NCBI GenBank assembly: GCA_949152475.1
Contig: OX424570.1
Location: 20,022,694 to 20,086,693 of the forward strand
Source: Terebella lapidaria
Lineage: Eukaryota; Annelida; Polychaeta; Terebellida; Terebellidae
DNA length: 64,000 nt
Direction of reading: 5' to 3'
A program made the position numbers and the translations under genes. The notes under the pieces were generated by a model. That model did no database searches, was not told the DNA's origin, and saw only the letters and a program-made list of their open reading frames with translations. Positions 45,348-57,803 of the stretch are shown piece by piece (positions within the stretch are counted from its first letter, which is position 1; every line of letters starts with the position of its first letter).

Positions 45348-46460
45348 ACAACACAAAAGCAGTTGATTTGTGTTTTAATAGATAAATAGATTACCCTTAG
45401 TGAGTAAGTAATGTGACCAATGACCAGTAAGGTGACTGAAATTTGTCAACAATACTTGACTTCGCTATGCATGAACGATTTTCCTGGGAGAAGGCATGAA
45501 ATGCAAGGTGGGCCTATACTGAATGACTTCAATGAATTTGCAGTTGGTACAGGTATCCCATTGTGTTATTGCACGTTCACGTTCTTGTTATGGAACATTG
45601 TAATCTGATAATTGGATACTGGAATAGTGCCATTTGTTGGGAATGAACTGTGCCAAACTTATTTGAATAACAGGGGAACACCTTCATGCAGGACATGAAT
45701 GACATTCGATAGGATGCCGAAAATAAATCCCGAGACGTGAACTCCAGTCGTATCTTATTAAGGGGTGCACCTCGTACTGGTGAACTTTAGTGTATACGTG
45801 AACTAAAGGAAGCGCAATAAGTGATCCCACATCCCATCGCCAAGTCAAGCTGTCCAATGTTAGGTTCACAATTGGCTGGTGCTATAGGTAAAAAAATTGT
45901 CTACAATATTATACAATCATATTAATGTATTGAGTGAATGTAAAAGTGTCTGCTCGCCTTTGTACATGTATACTACAGTTCAAATAAGTTAACAAATATG
46001 TGTGTGTAGACCGATTTGCTTCAATAAATGATGATGTATGTGTTGTAAATGCAAAAATGGATATCTGTTTGCCATAAACCTGGATCACATATGTCTTTTG
46101 TCCAGTTAACTAACAATAAATGGGCCGATTTCATAAAGACGGTCGCGAAAATAGGTGAATTTAGAGGGGGTAGGCCTGCTTAGTACATGTTTTCTCTTTG
46201 AAGAATGATACTAGACTAAAAACTTTTTTCACCTATGAGTGCCTAATACATAATTATGTGGAATGCGCATATCAGGTAAGTGTGTTTTTCCATGTTAATA
46301 CCGATAATTCACCATATTTGCCAAAACTTACAATTTATTGCCCATTTCTTTGGATATTTGCTGCGTAAACATACGGGTAGTTTATTAGCTTTCAATATCG
46401 TACGCAGCAAATAGATCACCCTTAGTGTTACTAGTTTGATCAATCAAACATCCCGAACAA
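45348..46460. other. No gene recognised
   Basis: Upstream flank of the SAM exon and further AT-rich DNA. A small inverted repeat with TTTGCTGCGTA/TACGCAGCAAA lies at about 46359-46412. Confidence 0.35.
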
Positions 46461-46463
46461 CCG

Positions 46464-46630
46464 GGAAATGACCCGGTTACAAAAAATCCATGGAAATATA
46501 ATCAGAAGAATAATTCAAAACCGAAGTCCACGCCAAGAGAAATCCTACTGATCGAAACAAGACAAATCGACATTCAAGCGCTCTACGATAGAAAACGGAT
46601 ACTTCACTACTACAAAACCCTCAACCAATA
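46464..46630 (+). pseudogene. Possible LINE RT C-terminal scrap
   Basis: MTRLQKIHGNIIRRIIQNRS and, after a frameshift, EILLIETRQIDIQALYDRKR resemble the region after the RT domain of non-LTR elements. Similar low-complexity coding-like sequence resumes at 48250 after the inserted repeat element. Weak evidence. Confidence 0.35.
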
Positions 46631-46747
46631 AAAATCGAATGTCGAACACCCCTGATCTACAAATTAGCAAACAACGCCGATAACCACTGGACCAAACATG
46701 TCCTGATTGTCATGACAGAGACAAAATTAGGCCTAGGGCCAAAGATA

Positions 46748-48246
46748 GGTTACCGGACAATGTTTAATATTTTAGATGTTAGCCAGGTCACTGGTTAAAT
46801 TCAAGGTGAAGAGAATATTCAGCATATATAATATTAAGCATATATCATGTCCACAGTTGATTGCTAAGCTGTAAATTCAATAATCAGAGAGATATTAGCA
46901 ATTTTGTGTTGTGGCCTTGAAAATGAAGGCAAAGGTCAAATTCAAGGTCATCAAAATATTCAGTGTATATCATGTTCTATATGTCCACAATTGATTCCCA
47001 AGCCATGCAGTCAATAGAGGAGCAAGATAAGAGCCAGTTTGTCCTTGGACCTTGCAAATGATGTCGGAGGTCAAACTCAAGGTCACGAGAATTTTCAGCA
47101 TATATCATTTCCTATATGTCCACAATTGATTCCTAAGCTGTAAAATCGATAATAAGTGAGATATTAACCATTTCGTCCTGTGACCTTGAAAATGAGGTCA
47201 AAGGTCAAATTCAAGGTCATGACAATAGTTTGCATATATCATTTCCTATATGTTCATTCCTGATTCCTAAGCTGTAAAGTCGATAACAAGCAAGATATTA
47301 GCCATTTTGTCCTATAACCTTGAAAATGGGGTCAAAGGTCAAATTTAAGGTCATCAGAATATTCAGCATATATCATTTCCTATATGTCCACAATTGATTT
47401 CTAAGCTGTAGAGTCGATAATAAGCGAGATATGAGCCATTTTGTCCTATAACCTTGAAAATGGGGTCAAAGGTCAAATTCAAGGTCATCAGAATATTCAG
47501 CATATATCATTTCCTATATGTCCACAATTGATTCCTAAGCTGTAGAGTCGATAATAAGCGAGATATAAGCCATTTTGTGCTCTGACCTTGAAACTGAGGT
47601 CAGAGGTCAAATTCAAGGTCACGAGAATATTCAGCATATATCATTTCCTATATGTCCACAATTGATTCCTAAGCTGTAGAGTCGATAATAAGCGAGATAT
47701 AAGCCATTTTGTGCTCTGACCTTGAAACTGAGGTCAGAGGTCAAATTCAAGGTCACGAGAATATTCAGCATATATCATTTCCCATATGTCCACAATTGAT
47801 TCCTAGTCTCTAATCTCAATATTTAGTGAGATATTAGGCATAATGTGTCCCATTATAAAGCATAGGAGAATTTAACATGGGAAAGTCCCATTTGGGACGA
47901 GTTTAGGCCAACTTCGAGCGATTCAAGCGCAACGAAATTTATGGACATCATAGGAGTACATTAGAAGAGTGTTATGTATCAAAAAGAAAAAAAGTTACTG
48001 AACAGATTTTGAGAAAATGGCCGCCGAAGTCCATATCAGGCATTTTTCGTCAAAAACGGCCGCCATTTTGAAAATAATGCGAAAATCAAAAAACTAAAAA
48101 ATACCTCCTTCTTGAAATATTTTTAATTATTTTTGTGCAAAATTTTAGAAAAATTCGCCCGTAAACAAAAAAAGATAAAAATGTGGACGACGGACGCCGG
48201 ACGCAACGCCATGCCAATAGGTTATCGGACCATAGGTCCGGTAACC
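46748..48246. mobile_element. Hairpin-ended tandem-repeat element, family B copy 1
   Basis: Ends GGTTACCGGAC are flanked by TA on both sides (46746-46747, 48247-48248). The right end folds as TAGGTTATCGGACC / GGTCCGGTAACCTA and is preceded by GTGGACGACGGACGCCGG. The body is eight 134-bp repeats. Confidence 0.7.
46840..47835. repeat. 134-bp repeat carrying AGGTCA motifs, about 8 copies
   Basis: CCACAATTGATTCC recurs every 133-134 bp (47387, 47521, 47655, 47789). Each unit has GGTCAAAGGTCAAATTCAAGGTCA or a near variant, that is a direct repeat of AGGTCA spaced by one base in several copies, followed by TCAAGGTCA. Confidence 0.8.
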
Positions 48247-48522
48247 TAAAAATAGACAAAGAACGTCTACTCAAAATGACTAAAAACCCAGGCGAAAACG
48301 TACATAAAACACCAAACTGAAACAGCCTTCGAACAAAGGATACTGACCATGGCCTACCAACATTTAAAAACCTATGACCTAATAACAAGGAAACATAACA
48401 TAACAGGCAAAAACCCTGTACATGTTGAAATTCCCCCGCAAACATTGCACTAATATATTTCTTGTAAGATCATGGATGCTACCAATGAAGACAAACTTCA
48501 AACAAATGTACCAAAAGCTTGA

Positions 48523-48990
48523 GCGCAGACAGCCCAAGCGACGCACAACGCGTCCAAGATGGCCCACATTGGTGCTCGGGACGAAAACAAACAAATCACG
48601 ATCATGACAGTTATCTGGATTGACACACCAAATTGTCTTTTGTATTCACTCAGATACACGAGTGGACCCAATTATGTATGACAACGCAATTTAATACCCG
48701 GAAATATTGTTGAAAATCCCCTCAAACATTGACTATAGCCTTGGCAGTCACCGACCACAAATTTTACCTGGAAGGATTAGCGATCATTGGAGGGGCTTTT
48801 GAGCAATATATCAAGGTATTCAGTTGAGTTATCATATGTTATTCGGGTTCTCTCGTGTATTAGCATACATACAATACTAACAGTTTGTGTGTCAGCCCGC
48901 AAATCGGTCATAATCGTGATTTGTTTGTTTTCGTCCCGAGCAGCAATGTGGGCCATCTTGGATGCACTCCGCGTCGCTTGGGCTGGAGTG
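48523..48990. repeat. Inverted repeat with about 75-bp arms
   Basis: AGCCCAAGCGACGC...CCAAGATGGCCCACATT..CTCGGGACGAAAACAAAC at 48530-48600 is repeated in reverse at about 48915-48985. Confidence 0.65.
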
Positions 48991-50280
48991 CAGATGGTGC
49001 CAAACTAGAGAGCAGAGAACACAATGAATGCAGAGAATTCAAGCACAAGGGAACTCCCATATAAAACATACATTCAAGACGACACGATATCCCTAACAGC
49101 ACAAAAACCATACTGGAAAAAAAACCTACAAAAGTTAAACTCAAATGACGCTCCTACCAATGTTGGAAGTTAAGCGACCTGGCCGAACCAGGGAATCACA
49201 AAAAAGACCCTGTTCTATGAATATTGATTGATTTAGTCATGTATGATTGAATTGTGAATATTGGAATGTCTTTATGACAAGGTGGGTCTATATACAGAAA
49301 GACACAAACGATTTGTACCTTTCCACAATGTACCCCATTGCGTCATTTTGTCAACCAATTGTCTCTTGTACGTTGCAAACCATGGATAGGATAATTGATT
49401 GAAAGATTATGCAATCCTGTTATCACCCGTTCTGGTTGAAGTTTTCGTCACTCGGCTTAAACTCTCTAATATCAAGTGGATTTGGTTGGTCAGTCCACAT
49501 GCATGTCCTTGTCATGTAGGATGTCAATCAATGCCAAGATGTGCTGGTATCGTGAGGAAGAGGACCGTGTCCGGGGCGATTATGCTATCTATAGGTCTCA
49601 GTCGCCTGTTATAATGGCTACCACAAAAAAATCAAATGTCTGGTATTCCTACGCCAAACACACGTGTTTTGAGGGCAGATAAGCTGTCAGAGACTCGGTG
49701 CCCAAACTGTAAAAAAAACTGGACTTTTTCTTTCTCTGGAAATATGACGAATTCATTTTTATATTACTGCCCACCAATGTAGTGCTCAGAAATAATAAAC
49801 AATATGCCGCTTGTTGACCATATTTCATATACATAGAATGGTCCGACGTCGAACAATTTACACTGATTCATAATAGGCTTTCTACCTGCATTGGGTACTC
49901 TATTTACTTAAGCGCACTGACGTTGGGTGTGTTATTTTCCCCTCTTGCAAAAGCCCAAACACAACATGTGCTGTCGTCTTCAATGGCGTGAACCATTATA
50001 AATGATATTAAAAACTACAACTATTTATCTTATACACGCAGTTCCAATGTTTTGTAATATGGTTTTGCTTTAAGCATTTTGACAGAATACCAAACCAATG
50101 CGACAACTAAAATCACAGCCCGCAATGCACCAATAGCCAATATATGTAGTCAAGATTTCTGAGGCGCGATTGTCAATTTCCAGTGGAGCATAAAATTGAC
50201 GAGCTTTGATGACTTCACTTTAAGCGCAGTGAATTCAATGAATGTTAAGGAGTTGGCCCCAGCTAATATGTTTGATATAA
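48991..50280. other. No gene recognised
   Basis: Both strands inspected; only short unrelated open frames, no motif, no repeats beyond simple ones. Confidence 0.35.
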
Positions 50281-50760
50281 GTGAAAAATCGATATTCATT
50301 TCGCTATATATCTAGAATTTATTACGGCACAACTCGAGGGTTACAGACCTTGCAAAATAGAATGATTAAGATATTATTTTGTAAACCAGCTAGATTTCCA
50401 ACAAATTTATTGTACATCTCTGCTGAATTGTTAAGAATCAATGACATCCATCTCCAAAGATTGTATGTTTTCTTATACAAATGATCGAAATATTTCAAAG
50501 CTGCTGCCTTCGTATGTATGCAATATTTTTTTGAAAACCAATATTTTGTTAAACACATCTAATGCAATATATATAACAAAAGGTGTGCTTAATGATTTTG
50601 ACGATGCCAGTCCGTCCGAGTTGTCTTTTCATCCGTTTTAGTGCCCATGTTGTACCGGTATTGTAAATAATTAAACAAAGTGTATCCATCAAACCCGAAT
50701 GTAAACAAATTCTCAAATCGCGCTTAAAAGTCCACATGGAGTTCGATTTCAAGTTCATAT
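50281..50760 (+). pseudogene. LINE reverse-transcriptase 3' end, degenerate
   Basis: IYYGTTRGLQTLQNRMIKIL followed by LLYISAELLRINDIHLQRLY is the usual post-RT segment of non-LTR elements. Stops and frameshifts follow (KYFKAAAF, DFDDASPSELSFHP). It probably extends to the (TTA)n tail near 51279. Confidence 0.55.
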
Positions 50761-51266
50761 GAGCATATATAGTGTAGTTGTGAGAAAATAATCAGTGATA
50801 CACCATGATGTACGTGGAATTGTCAGTCTATCTCGCACTTCTATGCTTTGTTTACATATGCGTGTGATGGATACAATTCCAGTATTTACGCGAGAATCGT
50901 TTGCTCAAATGAGCAAAATTTCCCTAAGGCCTGGATATTTTCATTACATTTGATGTGAGTTTGTTTCCTTCAGTTAGTTTAGCATGTTTAATATGAAATA
51001 TAGTTTTCGAGAAATATTAACTGGTTTCGAAGGCAGCTGCTTTAAGTTGTTATTAGATATCCCACAAATCATTTCACATGTTTTAAAATGATTCATGTGA
51101 ACTTTCGCTTGTGAATACGCATATTATGTTGTATGTAATGTAAATGTTTTTTGTTTGTTTGATTGTTTTTGTTTTCTTCTTTTTTTATTATTATTAATAT
51201 ATTTCGTTATTATGATCATTATCCCAATTACTGTAAATACTCATTTTCCTTGTCTCTCTCTTTATT

Positions 51267-51278
<12 letters not shown>

Positions 51279-51335
<57 letters not shown>
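51279..51335. repeat. (TTA)n microsatellite
   Basis: About 19 trinucleotide units, possibly the tail of a LINE. Confidence 0.85.
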
Positions 51336-51336
<1 letters not shown>

Positions 51337-52104
51337 CTTTTGCTTTCTTTGATCACCAGTACAAATTGTAGACCAACAAATGAAATAATCTTCTCTGGTA
51401 TCAAATGCTCTTGCATGTGTACATGCTATTGGCAGGTATTTTGTTGTGTAGACATGTAAAATAAATTCCTTCCTTATATTCGGTTTCGTTTGTAATATCA
51501 TTGAAAGGGGATTGGGTAGGGCCATCATTTTGCTCCGTTATAAGTGGGTACTTCAATATATTCGACTTTGAAATAACGAGAGTTTATCATATCAGATTTT
51601 CATATTCATATAATCATTTCTGTATAACAAATGTCGTAAATCAACAATTCATCACTTCTGTCTGTAATGCTACCTGAATATGCTTATGAATGCATACGTC
51701 TACCTTACCTTTGATCTTAGACAATTCCTGATCCGAGACAGGTATTGACGCCATGGCGCCTCGTTCCTACATGCGGATATGGTAACGACAAAAAGCGGTA
51801 TGTTATTGGAGTTGCTTTATTCAAGAAGGAGCCACGTACATGATCTTGTCGAGACTCGCATTGCTGTTCACATAAAGAAACACGAACGGAGCCCTCTGGT
51901 AAGCCAAAATTTACCTGAGTTGTATATTCGGAATAAAGGTCTGACTTGCCATGCTCGTAGAATAGTCACACTTAACGCTCATGGTTGAATGGGGGCTCCG
52001 TATTCGTTATAACTACAACCTTCCAATGTTAGGAAGTGAGTGTGTATATTTGTCAGGTTATTATGATCGTGAGCGCAGAAATTATCGTTTAGTAGGCCCC
52101 GCCA

Positions 52105-52165
52105 GCCCGAGTATCATATACTGCGCCTTAATACTACTCGTCCACTAAATGAATGCCATTTTAAA
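52105..52165. mobile_element. Palindromic mini-element, truncated copy 8
   Basis: GCCCGAGTATCATATACTGC and TAATACTACTCGTCCACTAA match copy 1 but the sequence stops after AATGCCATTT. Confidence 0.6.
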
Positions 52166-52628
52166 AAAATACAATGCACAATCCATGAATCTGAGCTTTG
52201 TATGTATTGATATTGATGTGTACAAAGTTAATTCAGTGGAAAGATATATTTTGAGGCAATTTTACATCTTGTGTTACTTGAATACTGAAGCTACTGTTAC
52301 GTGAATATTCAAGCGCCTGTTACGTGAATCCTGCAGCACATATCTCGTGTGCGCTACGATAAACACTTGCTTGACAAAAACACAAACAGACGAGTGTCAC
52401 CTTCCATTATCTGTTGAATTTGATCAACTGTGAACCAATCAACCCCCATGCACATTAGCAGTGGGCAAAAGTTCCATTATATGGTGATTACATGTAGACA
52501 AATAGGCAATCGGACGGTAATTGAGGAATAATCTCACTTCATGTGTTTATAGTTATTAATAACGAAGGTGTCAACAACAAATGAAACTACCACGCAAAAG
52601 AATATCATTATGTTAGTCTATCTGCTAA

Positions 52629-52700
52629 AGGCGGGAACACACCTGTCCGATTTTTACCATCCGCATCCGCATCCGTATCCGCATCCGTCATCAGTTAAAT
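52629..52700. repeat. Harbinger left terminal inverted repeat
   Basis: AGGCGGGAACACACCTGTCC followed by repeats of CCGCAT and ending ATCAGTTAAAT. A second, partial motif GTACACACCTTGTCCGG follows just inside. Confidence 0.9.
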
Positions 52701-52828
52701 CAAGAGCGTGTACACACCTTGTCCGGTTTATTCCGTCCGTTGTCAGTTTTTTCGTGTACGGATAAAGTGAAATTACATCACGTGAGCATGAACTGATAAA
52801 AATACTGCATAGAAGCAGACGTTTTGAG

Positions 52829-53160
52829 ATGATTGATGGGTTGAATGTTTTCAATGTAATGTCTGATGAGGAGATTGAAGATTTGCTTATTTTAGCAAGG
52901 TACAAGGCCAAAAACAGAAGTGTAACAAAAAAAAGAAGATACTGGGTACATAGCATTGTACAAAAGCGCAAGAAATATGGAGAGTACCATCGGCTGGTTA
53001 GGGAACTGGAACTGGACAGCGAACGATTTCATAATTACATAAGAATGTCCAAGGAACAACTAGGCCAGATTTTGGAACTAGTCGAGCCTGCAATCGCCAA
53101 GGCTAACACCCAGCTCAGGGAGAGCATTTCTGCTCGACAGCGCCTAGTGCTGTGTTTGAG
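52829..53160 (+). CDS. HARBI1-like: Harbinger transposase, exon 1
   Basis: 110 codons plus two bases, beginning MIDGLNVFNVMSDEEIEDLL and ending ARQRLVLCL, the helical N-terminal part with the FHNYIRMSKEQLGQILELV segment usual before the DDE domain. The intron should start at 53161, where the sequence reads AG|ATGAGTAC; a G-to-A change would turn the consensus GTGAGTAC donor into this. With no other usable donor in frame (TGA follows at once), correct splicing is doubtful. Confidence 0.75.
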
Positions 53161-53178
53161 ATGAGTACAAAGTTTTTA

Positions 53179-54040
53179 GGTTACCGAACCTATGGTCCGA
53201 TAACCTATTGGCATGGCGTTGTGTCCGTCGTCGGCGTCGTCCGCCCACATTCTTATATTTGAAGTATACAGGTGAATACTTCTGAAATTTTGCACAAAAA
53301 TGGTGAACAAAATTTTGGAAAGGGTGTATTTTGTTTTTTGATTTTCGCAATTTTTAAAAATGGCGGCCATTTACGACGAAAAACGGCCAATTTCTTACTT
53401 TGGCGGCCATTTTTCCAAAAAGTGTTCAGACAGTTTTGACATTTTTGTGTCAAAAGATTGCCCTCATATACCTCTACGATGTGTATAAGTTTCTTTTCCC
53501 CTGAATCGCCGGTCTGCGTATGGCGGCCATTTTCATTTTCTCGAATGGTCCCAAATGGGACTTTCCCATGTTAATTTCTCCTGTGCTTTATAATGGGACA
53601 CATTTTTCCAAATATTTCATTTAATATTGAGATTAGAGATTAGGAATCAATTGTGGACATAGAGGAAATGATATATTCTGAATATTCTCATGACCTTGAA
53701 TTCGACCTTTGACCTCATTTTCAAGGACACAGGACAAAATGGCCAATATCTCGCTTATTATCGACGTCACAGCTTAGGAATCAATTGTGAACATATAGGA
53801 AATGATATATGCTGAATATGTTGGTGATATTGAATTTGACCTTTAACCTTATTTTCAAGGCCAGATCACAAAATGGCTAATAGCTCACTTATTATTGACT
53901 TTACACCTTATAAATCAATTGTGGACATACTAGAAATAATATATGCTGAACATTTTCGTGACCTTGAATTGACCAGTGACCTTATTTTCAAGGTCACGGG
54001 ACAAAGGGCTAATATCTCAAATATATATTGTCCGGTAACC
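53179..54040. mobile_element. Hairpin-ended tandem-repeat element, family B copy 2 (reverse)
   Basis: It is nested in the transposase intron. GGTTACCGAACCTATGGTCC folds with GGACCATAGG-type sequence at the left end; the right end is GTCCGGTAACC. It has three diverged 134-bp units (AATTGTGGACATA...TGACCTT). TA precedes it, TT follows. Confidence 0.7.
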
Positions 54041-54084
54041 TTTCCTAGCCTTTGGGCAAATTTTATTTACTACAGCCATCATGT

Positions 54085-54432
54085 GCCAGAAAGTCACTCA
54101 ATGTTTTTAAAGAAGTTCAGTCTCGATGATTTTCATGCTGTGATATGTGTAAATCCCCCACCCCCACCCCAGAATAAATTGCGTGACCCATCTATGCCGA
54201 ATATTTCCCGAAACACGGATATGTCACTTTGTGAGAATCAGGATTTTGGATTTTTTTTTTACAAATTGTAATTCTGGTATTTCGCCATAAATGGTGAAAT
54301 TCGTTCTGAGGGGGGGGGGGGGGGTGGCATCACAGCATGAAAATAATGTAGACTGAACTTCTTTAAAACACTGAGTTAGTTTCTGACAATTTGTGATTCT
54401 CACAAAGTGACATATCCGTGTTTCGGGAAACA
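54085..54432. repeat. Head-to-head pair of a roughly 170-bp repeat
   Basis: AAAGAAGTTCAGTCT, TTTTCATGCTGTGAT and CCCGAAACACGGATATGTCA at 54109-54232 recur in reverse at 54320-54430. A poly-G/C tract separates the copies. Confidence 0.65.
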
Positions 54433-54690
54433 TCTGGTTCTACTGACGGGAGCATTCTACCATCCTAAAAACTCATGGCGGTATTTTGCATGATCATACC
54501 GAAGTCTTCGATGATGTAGCGTGAAAAATGGTGGAGATTTCATTTATACTCAATTGGTGACTTTATTGCATTTCTTTCATTGATCACAAAACAATGAGCA
54601 ATACTAAATTATCTTATTTCACATAACGTACATCCATACGGAAGAATAGCCAATATTAGTGTGTTTGTTGTGAACAAAAATCAGTTGAAC

Positions 54691-55258
54691 TCACAGGTTC
54701 GATAAGGATGTGCCAGGTGTTGGGGTTACTGTAGGTTGTGAGAGAACGTGTGTCGAGTAGTCCTGGCTCTGATAGAGCAGATTAGGCTGATCAGTTGGGG
54801 CAGCTTTGTCGGTAACAACAACAGGTGTCAGTGTTGTATACGGATTGTATGATGGGTTCGGGATAGAGATTGATTGCTGAGGGAAAGGGGGAGGGGGTTG
54901 TGAACAAGGATAGCTCAATGGATATAGCTTCTGATACAGTAATTGCATTATTTGCATTTCTGTGGCCATCCTGTCTTGTTTGTCAAGTTTCTTGAGATGT
55001 GACAAACAAGACCTCATGAACAATTCGTCAGCGTCGTCTTCAACCGGGCTCTTCGCCTCCTCGGATTTCTTTTTTCTCTGGGCAGCTATGTATAAAATAG
55101 CCTCATCGACTTCCTTTGTGGCGGGTCTTTTTTTGCCGCGGCCTCCAACAGTTGTTTTTGCTCTTGATGGAGGGTTGGGAAGCACTTGTGTTGATGGTTC
55201 GTCACTGTCACTGTCACTAGTTTTTTCACTCTCTTCCAGGTCCTGCTGTTGCGTCGAT
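54691..55258 (-). CDS. MADF/BESS protein, exon 3
   Basis: It begins STQQQDLEESEKTSDSDSDE after acceptor TATCATAG, followed by a basic stretch (GGRGKKRPATKEVDEA), a BESS-like motif (DELFMRSCLSHLKKLDKQDR) and a Pro/Gln/Thr-rich tail ending TSLSNL and stop. The three exons total 876 nt (291 aa plus stop). BESS motifs mediate protein contacts; in Harbinger elements the MADF protein aids nuclear import and DNA binding of the transposase. The exon lies inside the transposase intron. Confidence 0.8.
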
Positions 55259-55383
55259 CTATGATAATAGATGAAATATACATATAATAATTGTAATTTT
55301 ATTCATCTAATAGAGACAGAAATATGAACACCATCTAAAAATATTAATGTGAGCGGTATAAAAACGTTCCTTCATCATTTCAG

Positions 55384-56335
55384 GTTTTTAGCGACAGGCG
55401 AATCTTTCAGAAGCTTGGCGTTCAGCTATCGAATCGGATCCTCAACTATTGGCATGATCGTTCGCGAAGTATGTGAGGCAATATGGGACTGTCTTTCACC
55501 GGAGTATATGGCTATGCCCCAAAACGTGGCTGACTGGAAATCGATAGCCACCAACTTCGAAGTGACCTGGGACTACCCGCACTGTATCGGTGCACTCGAC
55601 GGTAAACACGTAATGATGAGGGCTCCAAGCAACACCGGCTCAATGTACTATAACTACAAAAGTACATTCTCACTGGTGCTCTTAGCTCTGGTCGACGCGA
55701 GGTATCGATTCATATACATCGACGTGGGTGCCTACGGAAGAAACAGTGATGGCGGAATATTTGGACATAGTTCATTGGGGAAAGCATTGAAAGCCAATGC
55801 GCTTGAAATTCCTGAAGATGAGCCGCTACCGAGAGCTCCATCACTAGGTCCAATGCCCTACGTAATCGTTGGGGATGAGGCATTTCCCTTGATGCGATTG
55901 TTGATGAGGCCATATCCTGGAGGTAAGCGCCAGCTATCGAAAGAAGAACAGGTTTACAACTATCGACACTCACGATCGCGTCGCATTGTTGAGAACGCAT
56001 TCGGGATACACAGCGCCAGATGGCGTGTGTACTACACTACGATAGCCGTAGCGCCTACTCTGGTCACTAAAATGGTGAAAGCAACAGGGACACTTCATAA
56101 TTTCCTGCAACGTACATCAACGCCCTCACGACTCGCAGCTGTAGCCACTGAGGCCACGAATCTGAGCAACTCGAACGAGGGAGGAGCTCTACGTCCTTTA
56201 GACAGATCAGGCACCTACGGTGGTGTGGAAGCCGCTGATATCAGAGACAAGTTCAAATCTTACTTCTCGAACGAAGGGAGGTTAGAATGGCAGGACAAAA
56301 TCGTTCAGAGAGGAGTGTTCGATGTTCAGGACTGA
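55384..56335 (+). CDS. HARBI1-like: Harbinger transposase, exon 2 (DDE nuclease domain)
   Basis: Acceptor ATTTCAG at 55377-55383. Joined to exon 1 it restores LRFLATGESFRSLAFSYRIG, a very typical PIF/Harbinger motif, giving 427 aa. Catalytic residues of the joined protein: D183 in CIGALDGKH, D233 in GRNSDGGIF, E314 in RRIVENAFG, all present. The frame is intact to the stop at 56333-56335. The transposase cuts and pastes the element with help from the MADF partner. It lies wholly within intron 2 of the antisense MADF gene. Confidence 0.85.
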
Positions 56336-56735
56336 ATTGTTACCTACCTCTCTTCCATGTCGGAGTTCGATCCAGCTTCATCATCGGCGAAAGACAAGTT
56401 ACCCTCTGTTCTGTTGACAATGAGATTTATTAATGCTATATACATGTATGAATATTTGATCTGAATGAAATTTGTTTGTAATATACTGAAATACATCATT
56501 GCCTTTTATATTGTGTTATCGCTCACGCATGAGACAATAAATACTATGTTACTGTATTATAGTTCATCATATACCCCCATGTACCATGAATATTATTAAT
56601 GATAATGATATGAATTAGAATATTATAAAAAAAAAATATTTAGACAACTCAAGTATATTATGATGATTTTAATGACTGAACGATTTGTGAGTCATGATAT
56701 TAATGTCATGCAATTAATGAAGATCTACAACTCAC

Positions 56736-56892
56736 TCATTCTCTTCCAAATATGGGTCCAAGAAGTTCAGCACAGAGAACCACCTCCACTTCGTTTGTTT
56801 GGCAGTACCCGCTGATCCACTTGGCTTTTTAACATTCCTCAACTTGCGATAGCTGTCTTTCTTCGACCACCATTTTTTCTTCGCATCCGGAC
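56736..56892 (-). CDS. MADF/BESS protein, exon 2
   Basis: 157 nt: PDAKKKWWSKKDSYRKLRNV, then KKPSGSAGTAKQTKWRWFSV and LNFLDPYLEEN, the third MADF helix and the conserved W-x-[FY]-x-x-L-x-FL ending. Acceptor TTTAAG, donor GTGAGT. It was found by phase and motif. Confidence 0.8.
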
Positions 56893-57376
56893 CTTAAAAT
56901 TCATGAGGTAAAAAAACAATGCTACTAGACTAGAGTAAAAATGTTACACATTTAAAATCGTAATAGGAGAACAGAACACATTTTCCCCTCAGAATCGATG
57001 GCTAACACCAACACTCCCGAACCCTAACAGTGAACGAACCCAAGCTACACTAATGGTTCACTGTTAGGGCACAGTCAATCAGAAAAAGTATACTTGCTGA
57101 TATCTGTTTTAGCGTGGGGACGGGAAGGATGGATGGGGGGGGGGGGGGGGAAGGTCGAAGATAAGGATGAGTGTTGGGGATATGGATATTATTCCCGGCA
57201 TTGAGAGCCAGGTTACACAACGAAATCACGTCGAAATTCGCGAGAATGGTGATTCCAAAGTGCGAAACTTTATTACAATAATTTGTTTCAAAGTATTCAA
57301 AATTGTCACTCGACGGGGGATGAGGAAGACAGGCAAAATTGCCTATCATCATGGACCGTCGTTAAATAAATCTGTA

Positions 57377-57378
<2 letters not shown>

Positions 57379-57421
<43 letters not shown>
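57379..57421. repeat. (ATT)n microsatellite
   Basis: About 14 units, inside MADF intron 1. Confidence 0.85.
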
Positions 57422-57426
<5 letters not shown>

Positions 57427-57803
57427 GAGAAGATAATGCGAGTCGTATGGGGTAAGTGCGACCAAAGTCGTATATCCCGCCATGTGGAGGCACGATTGCG
57501 CTTCCATATATTCATAACTTCAGTACAATATATGGTGTATCTGGTCACTATATCGCATTAATCAAATGAGGTTGATGTAATGATATACATGTCATATGTT
57601 TAGAAAATCATTTTGATATAGTGATAGAGTTAGCACAGTCATGTTGAGGTCGAGTAGTCCTCGACTTTAGCACTAAGGCATGGATATGATTCGTTTAAAT
57701 CGCGGATAGTCTTTCTCAGTAATTTATTTATTAATTTCAATTGTCACAGCGAGGGTGATTTTATCCGCGATATTAATGCACTTGGACCACATGGTAATTG
57801 GAA

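Noticed and set aside
46464-48350. Intact LINE gene
   Set aside because: Only short frameshifted pieces resemble a post-RT region; kept as a low-confidence scrap.
51155-51459. Open frames of Y, L and I
   Set aside because: They translate the (TTA)n microsatellite.
53161-55383. AT-AC (U12-type) intron in the transposase
   Set aside because: The start ATGAGTAC does not match the ATATCCTT consensus and the intron ends in AG; a mutated GT donor is simpler.
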